Program-made: the position numbers and the translations under genes | In this document: positions 48,294 through 60,467 of the stretch, in pieces | How the letters are laid out: each line of letters opens with the position of its first letter | Position numbering within the stretch: the first letter of the stretch is position 1 | Assembly: GCA_039720395.1 (NCBI GenBank) | Contig: CM077832.1 | Span: forward strand, 18,943,850 to 19,007,849 | DNA length: 64,000 nucleotides | From: Liquidambar formosana | Taxonomy: Eukaryota; Streptophyta; Magnoliopsida; Saxifragales; Altingiaceae | Reading direction: 5' to 3' | Notes under the pieces: model-generated | What the model was told of the DNA's origin: nothing | The model's database searches: none | Seen by the model: only the letters and a program-made list of their open reading frames with translations

Positions 48294-48626
48294 AAAATTA
48301 CATTTTAGTGACCACTTTGCAATCTAATTCCAAACAAAGTAAATATATGTCAACTTGTTACAAATTAACTGTATACTTACCATCAGTTTTCTTTTTTTCA
48401 TATTTAGTTGGGAAAGAATCACTAAAAAGTAATGTTCTAAAAAAAAGTTACTTTTAGTGACTTTTGGAGAAATTACCTTTTTAGTAATCAATTTCCAACT
48501 TAATACCAAAGAAAGAATATTTTCTGCCAACTTACTACAAATTGTCTGTATACATGTTTCAAAAGAACTACTAATGTTTTATGTTTGGTATTAAGTTGAA
48601 AGGTGATCACTAAAAGGTAAATTCTC
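48294..48626. mobile_element. Two adjacent related hairpin MITEs
   Basis: Unit 1 (about 48294-48437) has AATTACATTTTAGTGACCAC against inverted GAACATTACTTTTTAGTGAT. Unit 2 (48467-48626) has GAGAAATTACCTTTTTAGTA against inverted GAGAATTTACCTTTTAGTGA, and both arms continue to AACTTAATACCAAA. The units share words and are separated by about 30 bp. Confidence 0.7.
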
Positions 48627-48884
48627 TAACTTTTCTTTGTTTTGGTTTTCATTGCTCTTTTTCACGCGGTATAGGTAGGTTGACGCTTGATATACACTGT
48701 ATATCTTTTTGTTTTTATGTGAGACAATCATAAAACTTACACTGTACAATGTTTAACCCAAACTTGGTAGACTGTACCATATTTCTTCATTTTCTTTATG
48801 TTTATTTATCTCTTCTCCCAAAAATTGAATGTGTAAAATTATAAATAGTTATAATCAGAAAAGAGAGACAAATATAAGCAATGA

Positions 48885-49150
48885 TGATTAAAAAAAAAAA
48901 AAAAATGCAACACACTAGAATATGTATTAATATATCAAATTGCTTAGAAAACTATAAAAATGCTTAAAAAATTGTGCAAATACACTTTTGCCAAACGAGG
49001 GGATATCTCAAACCAGTTAGGCCTAAATTAATTCCCATGATTCATAAACTATCCTCAAGTCCATGCATTTGATAGTGAAGGAGTAAAGACATGAACTCAA
49101 GATCTATGATTCCTAAGCCGCGGTTCTTTACCATCTGAGCTACCATCACA
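48885..49150 (-). mobile_element. tRNA-derived SINE candidate
   Basis: Minus strand: GGTAGCTCAGATGGTAAAG (box A, about 49126-49144) and, 42 nt further, TTGAGTTCATGTC (degenerate box B, about 49088-49100). About 180 bp of unrelated sequence follow and then a T15 run (plus-strand A15, 48891-48905). The arrangement fits a plant SINE better than a true tRNA, because the T arm and acceptor stem do not pair. Confidence 0.42.
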
Positions 49151-49375
49151 GATGTGTATTATATATATATATAAAATTTATATTTTTCACAATATTTACT
49201 TTTAAAAACCTCACCTGTTCAACGCACGAGTTATAAACTAGTATGAAGTATGAAATTGATCCACAGTGAGGGGAATTGGAATTACCACGTATCGTAATGT
49301 GGCGACCTCCTATTGGTTGTTTCAGAAAGAGATTAAAAAAAAAAAAAATTCTTTGGTTTGGGAACTTGTTCAGTG

Positions 49376-49970
49376 CAAGGCCGGTTCTAAGATTTTGGGG
49401 CCCTAAGCAAACTTTTAAAATGGGGCCCTCTATACCCTTTGTTTTTTCCTATTACCAACATAAAATTTGTTTGTACATTCCATTGATTTTAATTTATTAA
49501 GGTTTTAGAAAAATATAAAAAGTTTTTTAAGAAAACTGATTATGTTATCCACCAGAAAACATTATTTTGAACAACTTTGTAAAAGGAAGTTTTTCCAAAA
49601 TCTTTTGTTTAAGTGGACTTTTTGGCCAAAAATTAAACATGAGACAGTAAATGATCAAAAAATCCACCTAAACGATAGATTTTGGAAAAACTTTCTTCTG
49701 CAAAGTTGTTCAAAGTGATGTTTTCTAATGATCACGTAACAAATTTTTATAAAAACTTTTTATATTTTTCATAAAACCTTGATAAATAAAAATTAGTGGG
49801 GTGTACAAATAAAATTAAGGGTTATAATAACTATTATTTTTGAAAAAAAGAAAAGGAAAAAAAATTAACCCTACTTACAAGGGTTAGTCCCAAAATAGAA
49901 CCCTCATTTTTTAACCAAAATGTGGAGTCGTAGGCAGCCACTTGCTCACCTTGCCTCAAAACCGGCCCTA
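49376..49970. mobile_element. hAT MITE with perfect 8-bp target duplication
   Basis: GTTCAGTG occurs on both sides (49368-49375 and 49971-49978). The ends are CAAGGCCGGTTCTAAGA and inverted TAGGGCCGGTTTTGAGG, the GGCCGG-type hAT terminus. The interior (about 49440-49840) is a degenerate copy of the palindromic MULE MITE at 19433 and 50198 (ATAGATTTTGGAAAAACTTT and GTTGTTCAAAGTGATGTTTT), so one element sits inside another. Confidence 0.88.
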
Positions 49971-50197
49971 GTTCAGTGGTATCACATAGGTGTCAAATCT
50001 TGTCCATCTGCTCTTTAGCTGAGAAAATTTGTGCTCACGCATAATGTTGATTCCTGTGGGACCTATTAAACATCCTTTTTGGATTTTGATGATCTTCTTG
50101 CGTTTTTTGTGTGCTTGCACGCGTGTTATGGGCGTATTGGGCAGGATCAATTTTCTGTTTTGTGTGTATGCATGTGCATGCATGCCTATGCTCGGAT

Positions 50198-50593
50198 GCA
50201 AACGGCTATTGCAACCCCCATTCTCATTACCCCACTCTATCTTTTAGCTTTTTAAGGTTTTATGTAAAATATAAAAAGTTTTTATGAAATCCGGCCATGA
50301 GGTTCACTAGAAAACATCATTTTGAATAACTTTGTAGAAGAAAGTTTTTCCTAAATCTATCGTTTAAATATACTTTTTAGCCATTTATAGCTTTTATTTC
50401 ATTTTTTGCCAAAAGGTCTACCTAAATGATAGATTTTGGAAAAACTTTCTTCTGTAAAGTTGTTCAAAATGATGTTTTCTAATGGACCAAGGAACCGGTT
50501 TTTGTAAAAACCTTTTATATTTTTCATGAAATCTTAAAAACCAAAATAAAAGGAGTGGGGTGATAAAAATGGGGGGTTGCAATAGCCGTTCCC
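50198..50593. mobile_element. Palindromic MULE-type MITE, second full copy
   Basis: 396 bp, ends CAAACGGCTATTGCAACCCC and inverted GGGAACGGCTATTGCAACCC, largely self-complementary. The flanks TGCTCGGAT and TGTTTGGAT match 7 of 9. Same family and length as 19433-19827. Confidence 0.85.
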
Positions 50594-50602
50594 TGTTTGG
50601 AT

Positions 50603-51970
50603 TTCGATCGGGCCGAGCCAGATTCTGTGCTGCCTTGGCCTTGGCCCATTGATATTTACACCGACTATACTTGCCATGAAAATTACTGTATTGTCTACTG
50701 GACCTTAATTAGTCCAGGCTTAATTAAGCAGTGCCCAAAGGTCTTCAAGAACTAGGTTTAGGCAAACTCAACCATATGGCAAATTGACCATTTCAACCCT
50801 TTGGGTTAGTATATGCCTCGACGAGTCCAGATTCTAAGATTTGACTTTGCATGCTGTTATTGCCTGTGTAATAAAATATATTTACAGCTTGTTAGGTTAT
50901 CTAATTCGAAATTTAACAATTTAATAAATTTTATATAGGATTGAAAGCATAAATCTATCACATTGAATTAAAATAGTTTAAATGTTGTAATTATCACTAT
51001 AGTTGATGTTGTAAAATCAATTTTAAGGAATTCATGATATACCATTATTTTGAATTGCCACTCTTATTTGTGATGATAATTACTATTTTTTTGAATTTGT
51101 TCATTCAAGATGATGAGGTGTGTCTTTAATATTATATAAAATTTCTTAAATTATTTAATTTCGAAATGGAACAACCAAACAGACCCTTAACGAACAAAAA
51201 AAATTAACTCACTCAATTGTTTTGGGCATGCTTCACGTGCAGACAATTATAATTTTTGGTCTCTCAGATCATGTCTCTCACATGACGGTATTATTGTAGT
51301 ACAAAATCAAACACGGGCGTAGAACATAAAGTTGAGGAGAGGATTTTTAGTCATGCCTTCACGTCTCATGCATGTTCTTCACATGTTTTTACTCTTTTGC
51401 TTAAAAGAGTTGGTGACATAATCAATTCAGTTTTAGGACAAATTAAAAAAACCAATAGCTTGTGGATCCACACTTAAATTAGAAATTAACTAAGACATTG
51501 GGCATAAATACAATTAAAAACAAAATAAATAAAATTTAGTGGTCTAGTTCTCTAATCGATCAGCCCAATTTCCTAGAGCAAGATTCCTGATTTCGCTCCT
51601 AACCGTAATCACAACTGCTAAACCCTTTGCTTCCCTCGTGTCATGTAAGCTCACACTTGTCGCCACCTCAGCAAAAGATTCTCGGCTTCAAATCGCCACT
51701 TCTCCAACTAACCTCAAACTGTCAACTGACTGAGCAGACAAGGGGGAGATAAAGCCTTACACACCAACGGCATTAGTGAAATGACGGTAATGCCCATAGC
51801 CCGAACAACCTGGAGGACTCCTGGGCATGAATGTAAAAAATGTTACCCAACAGAGGCAGTTGGGTAAATTAGATCTTCTCCCTTTCAAAATTCGCGCGCC
51901 TAAATGCAAGAACAGAACCAGAAGCAGCCATAACAAAAATTCGAAGTCTTCAACAAACTAACTTCTATCC
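50603..51970. other. Upstream region of the MMD1-like gene
   Basis: AT-rich spacer with no gene. GC rises after about 51,560. A TTCGCGCGCC motif at 51891-51900 might bind E2F-type factors, but this is only a similarity. Confidence 0.4.
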
Positions 51971-52018
51971 CCTCTCTCTCTCTCTCTCTCTAGATTTCAC
52001 TTTCTCTCTCTACTTCTC
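51971..52018 (+). promoter_or_regulatory. CT-rich leader of the MMD1-like gene
   Basis: A (CT)n run of about 10 units and further CTCTCT words end about 70 bp before the ATG. Such pyrimidine patches are common near plant transcription starts and 5' UTRs. Confidence 0.5.
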
Positions 52019-52089
52019 TGGTGAATGAGAAGGTTTCTTTCAAGAAGCAGAGTCTTGGAGAAAGAAGGAACGAAGCCAATTCCAGTACC

Positions 52090-54432
52090 ATGTCCATCCC
52101 GATCCTCGAAGCTTGCAGGAAGAGGAGGCGAAGGCCCAAGCTCTACGGCTTCCACAACTTTGCAGACCAAGGTTCTCCCATCAATCCCTCCGGCCCCTTT
52201 CGTGACAACATCCGCGTGTTTCTTCGCGAGTGTGCAGAGGTCGAAGACTACAATATCGACGGCATGCCCGCCTGGTGCACGTTGCTCGTTCACGAAAGCA
52301 GAAACTTCGTCGTTCCGCTCTACACCATCGAAGAGAGAGTCAAGCATTCGCTGCATCCCTTCTGCGATCAGTGCCGCAGCACAGGTGAGGCTCAGAATTT
52401 CTGGTTTCAATTTCTTTGTTTGTTTGAAATTTTCAATTAGGATTTTGGGGTTTTGGTATTCGGGATTTATTTTATGGGAATTAGGGTTTCTCAGTAGCAG
52501 ATTGAGTAGGGTTTGTTCTGAATATGTATCTTTCTGATCTAGGTTGGAGTCATCATTTCGTTTCAAAACGAAAATACCATTTGATAATCCCAGTGGATGA
52601 TGGATGGAATAAGCCTCTGGATGACGGTGTATTTGATCTTCAAACCCATCTCTTGCATGGCCTGATTCATTGCAATGGTTTCGGTCATCTACTGTGTATT
52701 AATGGGATTGAAGGAGGGTCTAGGTTTCTCTGCGGCAGAGACATAATGGATCTCTGGGATCGAATTTGCACAAATCTCGGCACCCGGTAATGAAAAATCC
52801 CTTTAATTCACCTATTTTTGTAAGACTTGTAAACAATGAAGAGTCTAATTTTTTGGGTTTTCTTTCTTATACAGAAAAATCTCGGTAGAGGATGTGTCGA
52901 AGAAGCGATCGATGGATCTTCGTTTGCTCCATGGGGTTGCGTATGGGCATCCGTGGTTTGGTAGATGGGGGTACAAATTCCTCCTTGGAAGCTTTGGAGT
53001 GAGCGAGAACAACTACGACAGAGCAATTGACTTTCTTAGTTCAATTGAACTAGATAAGATCATCCAAGATTTTGGCAACACAAATCGATACAGAGAGATC
53101 AAGCAAATCATTCAATACTACAGAGGTTTGAGCGAAACCCAGTTGATCACAATTAGGGACCTTCTAAGAGTAATGCTCACTCTGAAATCTCGAGCTCCCG
53201 CACAAAAGAAATCACTTATGGTTGCCACTGGTGCTTCTTCTTCTACTTCTTCCACCAGACCTTCACCCAGAACAGCCGTCCAAAACAAGCAGCCTTTGAA
53301 AGACAGATCTGTGAAATATAAAAAGTTCACTACTGTAATTGCGAATATGGATAGCAGATGGCCTGAAAGGAGATTAGAATATGCAGCCCAAGTAATTGTT
53401 AATGCCTTGAATGAAAGGAAAGAGAACAAGTTCAGCCATGGTGGAATGAGTCGCCAGGAAGTGAGAGATGCTGCTCGGCTGCACATTGGTGATACAGGTT
53501 TGCTGGACTATGTGCTCAAATCAATGAACAATGTGATTGTTGGAAACCACATTGTCCATCGTGCTGTGAACCCATCAACTCGGGTTTTGGAATACACAAT
53601 TCATGAGCATGCTAACCGTGTCCTGCTCAACGAGATGGAACCAGAAATAGTCGCTGAGCCTCCACCAGTACCTGCTTTATTGCCCGGGGCTGATGTTTAC
53701 TGGGATGTTGTCTTCTTGTATACAAATATTCTATTGGGTTACCCAGAATCAAGTTCGGTTGAATTGGCCACTAGGGCAGTTTTGGACAGCAAACACTTTG
53801 TGAAGGAGTGGCCATTTAAGGATGATGATGATCAATTTCTGAGGTTCATTTGCCGTTTGATGCCAACTTCAAGAGAGCTCAAAAATGAGTTAACGAGGGA
53901 ATTTCCTCCTGGTGAGCTTGTAGTGGTTCCACCCTACGCTACGGTTGGTGAGCTTAAGGAAGCAGCACAAAGTGCAATGAGGGATACATACTGTATCATG
54001 GGACAGTTTGTTGTTACTGATATCAAAGACTTGGAGAAAATGGAGGATGAGGAGGTCCTATTTGGCACGGTTGAGTCAGGTTCGGAAGTTTGGGTGAGAG
54101 GGATTGGGATGGATTTGGACTCTGATTTGAAGTATGAAGGTGGACCTGATAACTGGACAGTGAGGTGTCAATGTGGGGCTCGAGATGATGATGGAGAGAG
54201 GATGGTTGAGTGTGACATTTGTGAGGTGTGGCAGCACACACTCTGCAGTGGCATTGAGGATGCTGATGCGGTGCCACCATTGTTTGTGTGCCCAGGGTGC
54301 TCTGCTTGTTTGTGCAGCCAAGAAATGAACCTGGTTTTGAGTTTGAGTGTCCTGATGCGCTGCAGCTGCCTCCAGTGGCTGATTATGGGATGGAGTTCCT
54401 GTACTAAAACCGTTGGTGAACTACTGTTGTGA
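52090..54432 (+). CDS. MMD1: MMD1/DUET-like PHD-finger protein, frame break near 3' end
   Basis: Exons 52090-52384, 52543-52786 and 52875-54432 join in phase. The start MSIPILEACRKRRRRPKLYGF matches the N-terminus of Arabidopsis MALE MEIOCYTE DEATH 1, a nuclear PHD-finger regulator needed in male meiosis; MS1 is a related protein. Conserved blocks follow: GPFRDNIRVFLRECAEVEDY, GWSHHFVSKRKYHLIIPVDD, LHGLIHCNGFGHLLCINGIE, DLRLLHGVAYGHPWFGRWGY, and ARLHIGDTGLLDYVLKSMNN. A C4HC3 PHD finger spans about residues 611-655 (CQCGARDDDGERM to VCPGC). Directly after it the frame is lost: as written it adds 43 foreign residues and stops at 54430-54432. One base missing at about 54304-54312 would give NEPGFEFECPDALQLPPVAD and a TAA at 54405-54407, total about 690 residues against about 704 in MMD1. 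The gene is otherwise open. A 12-residue Ser/Thr-rich stretch (near 53236) separates the two conserved halves. Confidence 0.9.
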
Positions 54433-55073
54433 GCAGTGCGTGCTGTTAAGGAGTGAATTGGAATGTTAACGACGGGCTATGAGGACTAATATCTACTGAA
54501 GGTGTTCAATCATGAGGTGGTGATGCATTTCTGTAAATGATTTTTGTTTTTACATTTTTTTCCTAGTGTCGTTGTGATAGAGTAATGATTAGAGTCAATT
54601 GTAAAAATACATCCTTCAATTCTTTCACATCTGACAATGAATTCAATATATGATTCTTTCAAGTCATCCATAATGTCGTTGAAGTTTCTCTTTACTCTTC
54701 TATGCGTGCTTTTTGACAATGCAATTACTCTTCCATCATGTTCATCTATGGCATTTGAAGCTTCCAATGCCATAGTGACCATCAACTTATCAAGACTGGC
54801 CTATATTCATCATCTCGCTTCATAGGAATTCGAAGCCTTACCGATGTATGTTCCTACAATATAATTTTGTTTATATTTCGAGATCTGTAGTAGTGTAGTC
54901 TGCAATTTTTCCAAGTGGGCTGTTGGTCATGATCTGGTTTGGTGCTGGAACATAAGAGAGTGTTCTCTCCTCTGGAATGCAATTTTTTTTTTCTTCCTTC
55001 CTTCAAATGGAGGCCATTTTATTTAATTGAAGTAATATATAGTACTAGACAAATTCTCCTCTAAATATAAATT
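54433..55073. other. 3' flank of the MMD1-like gene
   Basis: Probable 3' UTR and spacer. No element recognised before the hairpin at 55074. Confidence 0.4.
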
Positions 55074-55222
55074 TAATGCTATGTATGCATAAGGAATTTC
55101 TAAGTGGAATTTGTTTTTGAGATGGAATTTGTAAAAATTTTATAAGGAGTTTATTTTTAAAAATTTTACAAATTCCATTTCAAAAACAAATTCCACCTAC
55201 AGATATTTTATCCAAACATAGT
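55074..55222. mobile_element. Hairpin MITE
   Basis: TAAGTGGAATTTGTTTTTGA and GATGGAATTTGTAAAAATTT are mirrored by AAATTTTACAAATTCCAT and TCAAAAACAAATTCCACCTA, so about 60 bp on each side pair around a short loop at about 55145-55155. The outer parts (ATGCTATGTATGCAT against inverted ACACTATGTTTGGAT) pair more weakly. No ORF. Confidence 0.8.
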
Positions 55223-55941
55223 GTTACAGAATTTGCATCTAAAATTAGGATGGGGAACGAAGATGGTGGGGCTGATACTAAATATATGCATACTCAATGT
55301 CGTAGGCAGCTGTATACTTTAAATTGCTAGGTTGTCAGCAGCAGAATTGGCCTCCCTATGGCAAAAACGGACACAGGCATAGGGATATCAAGGATTGGCT
55401 GAAGACAGTCAGTCAACAGTGATATTTGTTGTAATACCTTTAGGAAATGCAAAACCTACAACAATATCACCAGTACGTTTCCCACCTCCAACTCTGTTGT
55501 ATGTTTGTTCAATTAATGAATAACTAAAAGTAGTGGAGAGTCCATGGATGGGGGATGCCCCTATCATTTGCACCTGTAATCTGTATGCAACCTTATGTGC
55601 TTTTGAAAGGCTTGTTCTCTAAGCCCCTCTGAGATCCATCTTCTTTTAAAGTAATGACGTTATAGAATTTTAGCGAAGAGTTCTTAAGTCATGCAGTTAA
55701 ATAATTTCATCAAACAACAAATATGTCGAGACCTCTATTAGCAGTTTCAATATGCAAGAAGGTTTTGATACATTGCTGATTAGATGTTTGCGTGTATCAA
55801 CTATTGGTAGGTCAATGCTTTGCTTGCTCATGCCTACGCACGGCATGCCCACAACACCAAAGCATAGGGTGGCATGCCCTTTTCCATGGCTGAAACATGA
55901 TGATACAAAGAAAAGAGGGCTGGGGATGAGCCACATGCTTG
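55223..55941. other. Spacer before the nested LTRs
   Basis: Mixed-composition DNA with repeated GGCATGCCC words (55853, 55871). An ORF of 77 codons at 55752 has no recognisable features. Confidence 0.35.
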
Positions 55942-55946
55942 GTGTG

Positions 55947-58900
55947 TGTGAACCACGGGTTTTGATCGCCCTTTTAAAAGTGTAGAATTTAAATAAATAA
56001 AAATCAGTTTTTTAAAAGTTCACAAAAACAAAACAAAAAAAGGAGTCGCCACCTCATTTTTTAAGGAAAAAAGGAAAACCATAAAACATTTTAGAGAAAA
56101 CCTTTTTAAAACCAAACACATGACTCTAAATAAGGAAAAGCAAGTCTTATATAACCAAACAAAGAAAGGATTTGGAGACTAAGTTATGATGTAAGAAAGT
56201 TTTAGAAAACATCCTATAGGCACCCACATTGCCCCAAAATAGGTCTTTTAATTTATATGGACTATTTCAATTACTTCCTAATTAGTCACTATGCATATGT
56301 AAAGAATCATCTATAACCATTCATTCATCCGTAACATTCATAAAGCATCCATAAACATCCATGAAAGAATAAAGAGAGATATGGACAGCAATAGAGAGAG
56401 ATAAAGAATAACAGAAAGAAAAGAAAAGAAAAGAAAACTTAGGATACTTTGTATCCTAGGACGGACTTAAACATCAAATGAGCGTTTACGTACCACACAT
56501 GCCAAGATATATGTAAAAATCAAAGTCCACGTAGTTCGATAGAGAAGGGGGGTCATTCCCTTCACAATGAACTATCATAAATCCCTAAGTTTCTATTTAA
56601 TAAGAAGTTTATAAAAAAAGGGAACTTTGGAGAGAATAGAGAGTTTTCAAAGAATGGAAACTCAAGACTTATCATGATTCAATGCTGAAAATAATAACCC
56701 AAAAGGGAGAAGGGAACAATTTATACAAAACTTACCATGAACCAGCTTACCATATGCCAAACATCTCAAAACATTAAGAAATTACTAATTAATCACCTTA
56801 CCATATGCTATAGGGCAATTATCATGCATAAACTAACTATATTCATGTTCAAATCATCATTAGAAAGCCTAATTCAAATCTGGACAGAATACTAAATATC
56901 CCTAAAATATGCTAATAATCATGCAAAGAACAAAAATCAAAAGAAAGACAAAACCCTAATATGCTCCTATGTGCTTAGACTCACTATCATGCATAAAACT
57001 ATAAAAAAATATAGTAAATATGAATTATTATGATGAAAATATCATATAACAATCCAAAACATGAAAAAAAAATCTAACATGATGCATTAGATAATGATTT
57101 TATGTAAGAACATGAAATAAGCATCCTTATGGCGAGCTTTCTTAAGAAAAACTATCTTGAGATAATTTCACATAGAAAGTACTCTGCATGAATGATTTCT
57201 TCACATATCCTACGTAAAATATATATCTACGAATGGAAAGAAGCTAATGGCGCACTTAAGCACACTTCAGAAAGCACCCATGTAAAGACTCACCCTCTAA
57301 AAAGGATAATTATCCTCCAAAAGAATAATCATCTATATACTCATGAAGATGAATCCTATACAGAAAGTGTTCTACGTGAAAAACTGTTAAAATTATGCAT
57401 ATAAATGAACCATGAAGAGAAAACAACTCTAACACATCAACTAATATGCTATGCAAAACATACCCCTATTCTAGAGAGAGAGAATCACTATTTAGCACAT
57501 AATTCACAAAATCCTACTCCACTAGCATGCTTGCACTCAATATTAATCATATGAACTCAATAATATCAAGTAAACATGATATTCAAATCAATAACAAGCC
57601 CTAAGCATGCAGAGAATTGATTATGAGAAGATAAAGAGAGAATATAGAGAGATGATGGAAACTTACAACAAAGAAGACCTTTGTTGGGTTCTTCCTTCTT
57701 CTTAGACTTGAACTCTTTCTTATTCTTCTTCAAATATGTAGTAGAATGCTCTTTTAAAGTCTATATGTGTGTGTAAATTCGTGGTCCCCATCTCTCTAGT
57801 GAATATGGAGTATTAAAAGTGTAAGGAATTGGTGTAGAGAAATACTACGATGTGGAACATAATGATAAACAAAAATCATAATACAATTCCTTAAAGCCCA
57901 TGAATCTGAATGTGGTTTATACAAAAAATAAAACCCTAACTAGAAGAAGGGTTAGAACACTTACAGTTGATTAAAGTCTTCAAACTCTAAGCTTTTGAAT
58001 TTCTGGACAGCAATGAATGATCCTTGAACAAGTAGCTACGAGCAGCACAAGTGCACTGCCTCCACGGTATCTACACCAAGCAAAAGCCTTCAGTTGTTCT
58101 TCTTAATCTCTTTAGAGTTTGCTAGAAGCAGAGAAGAAGAAGAGAGAGAGAGAGAGAGAGAGGCTCCTCACTAGGGCCAGCCAAGAGAGGGAGTGAATGA
58201 GTGAGTGTGTGTCAAGCTATCAAGTGCTAGCTTGTATTTATAGTAAGCATGAAGGGGGGGCCGGCCAAGGGGGAATCCCTCTTTGTGTGGGTTTTGCAAT
58301 TTCCTAAAATTGCTCATTAACCCCTCTAACTTACATCAGATACAAGTGTGGCCCATTATAACTATTCTAAGTACATTCATGCTCTTTCTCTCACAACTTA
58401 AAGTCTCATTTTGCTTATCGGTGTGTGACCCATTGGGTTCACAACATCTAATAGTAGGTAGTAGCACATAGAGTGTTTCAATGGAACACTTTCCATTAAG
58501 GGTTTAATTGGAACACTTTCCAATTCCCTAATTGATTATAACTCACTTATCTCAATTAGGGTTTCTACTAACCATGAGTAACATCTAACAATGGCTTATG
58601 GTGTAGTCCTAAATGAGGTGAATAATTATTGTATAAAGAACCCTTTAGTTATAACTTAAGGTTACAATTACATCTCTATATCATACACAATGTTTCTGTT
58701 TGAACTAATAGGACATGAAAGTCTATCAAATCCCTAGTTCAATACATTTATGAACCTACCAAAAATATCAACTCATAAGATGCACCATGAAAACCCTTTT
58801 CCATGATCATCATCATACTGTGACCACAGATTTACATGAGTTATATTTATGAGTGTTCTTATGAGAATATTCTCTCCCTTTTACTAGAAGTGATGGATCC

Positions 58901-60467
58901 CTTACTGATCACACACATGCCTTCACACATGTAACAGTAGAGCCAATGAACACCCTTGCAAACCCTATAGGGATAAACAGTCAGTGCTATCAAACTTCTA
59001 AAGCTCTATGCATAAGACAACTGTGGTGCCTCAAGTTTAGGGATTATTTATACTACTACAACTATGAGAAACCGATTGACAGGCAGGTAAAACTCCATTT
59101 AGTTGATCTCATGACTTTGGTCACATTAAGTGTACTTGTTTATACATACAACAAGCACTTACACGTTGGTTATAGTGTCTCCACACAAATAGCTCAGAGA
59201 TTAGCTATTTTCTCAAAGAGCTAACCTAACATGTGCTAGTCCTATGGTTCATTATTGTCGATCATAGTAAACCTTCAACTAGGAATGATTTAAGAGTTTA
59301 GTATAGAAATATATATACAGTTTTATAATCACAACACCTTGTGATTTCATATTCTCAACTCTAACTCTATGGATATATTATGTAAATATAAAAAATATAA
59401 TAAACATGATAGAAAAGCCCTTTTATTAAATTAATAATAAATGTGACGTCATACAATAAAAATGAAATCCTATGACTGTTTTTTATCCCTAATTAAAGCA
59501 TAATCTCTATGATTGGCTGTAGGGCATACAACTAACAAAAAGTCCTTTAATGCTGATAAAAGGGTTTATATTTATAGTTAGCCAACCTTAGGATTCAATG
59601 GTTAAGATTAATTCACCATAAAACTAATCTAAAGCTATTATTAACTCCCTTGGTTTTTAAACAACTCAAAATCACTTTCTAATATGATTAAAACTCTTGA
59701 AATAAAGAAACAAGAAAAACAGAGTAGGAGAGTCCCAAAACATGTATCCTTGAGAATAGGGAAACTTATACGCGAAGTTCGGGTGACTGGTTGAGTGAAC
59801 CGGTTGGACTGGTTGGGTGAACTAGTCACTCGAGACTTGGCTCAGGTTCCACTCGGTTCTGACTTATTTCGGGTTTTTAACTTAAAACGGCCATATCTTC
59901 CTCAAATTAACTCCGAATTGAGTGATTCAAAAGCCAAAATTCTCATTTTTCAATGAAGAACAAGTTTAGAATATTCTTGGACCAAAATCTCAACCATGGT
60001 CAAGTAGATAGGTTTAATAAGGTGGTTAACTGAAAAGGGTCAATTAACCAATAGGTGAATAATATGGTAAATCAATTTCAAACCTATTTAATCCTTAAAT
60101 TGACACTACAATTAGACTCTTTTCATAATTATAAACTCAATGGAATAATCCGGGACAAGTTTTGAGGTCAATTGGAAAAGATACGAGTTAAAAGACGAAA
60201 TTACCCTTTAAGTCGCAAAAGTTCTAATTAACTATCCAAACCTATTTGGAATTGAACCAAATTGCACACACATATTCTAAATGCACCTAAAACCTAAATG
60301 CAAGTGATGGAATGCAAAAATGAAACAAAAACATGTATGCAATAATGAACTATGCACATAAGCTTAAAAGGGCTAAAGTGTCCTTCAAGGCTTAGAAGCT
60401 CCTAAATGCTTCAAGAACTCATGAAATAAGTTCATGAACTCTTAGGGATGAAAATGGGGTGTCTACA
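55947..60467 (-). mobile_element. Solo LTR, Gypsy/Tat-like, with a nested LTR inside
   Basis: Flanked by GTGTG on both sides (55942-55946, 60468-60472). On the minus strand it starts TGTAGACACCCCATTTTCAT and ends AAAACCCGTGGTTCACA, giving TG...CA ends. Near its 3' end it carries AAATGAGGTGGCGACTCC, a signature I associate with long LTRs of Tat/Ogre-type Gypsy elements. A minus-strand TATA box (ACTATAAATATAAA, near 59566-59580) fits an LTR promoter. Without the nested 1718-bp LTR and its duplication it is about 2.8 kb. No primer-binding site, purine tract or coding domain was found, so it is a solo LTR. The lineage is inferred from memory of the motif. Confidence 0.82.
57820..59537 (-). mobile_element. 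Solo LTR nested in the larger LTR
   Basis: Flanked by AAAAG on both sides (57815-57819, 59538-59542). On the minus strand it starts TGTTAGTTGTATGCCCTACA and ends CACCAATTCCTTACA. A TATA box (ACTATAAATACAAG, minus strand, near 58233-58246) is followed by a CT-rich leader (58141-58163), as in an active LTR promoter. It includes AACCCAATGGGTCACACACC (about 58421-58440), a block seen in a widespread plant long-LTR family. No internal domain remains. Confidence 0.85.

Noticed and set aside
49085..49150. True tRNA gene on the minus strand
   Set aside because: Box A is good, but the acceptor and T stems do not pair and box B is degenerate; a SINE relic is more likely.
52025..52537. 170-codon plus-strand ORF in another frame
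   Set aside because: It overlaps MMD1-like exon 1 in the wrong frame and reads through the intron; composition (Ser/Arg/Pro) is a frame artefact.
51997..52566. 189-codon minus-strand ORF over the MMD1-like exon 1
   Set aside because: It is a shadow of exon 1 and intron 1; the plus-strand product matches a known family.
53118..53486. Minus-strand ORF of 122 codons
   Set aside because: Antisense of the MMD1-like third exon.
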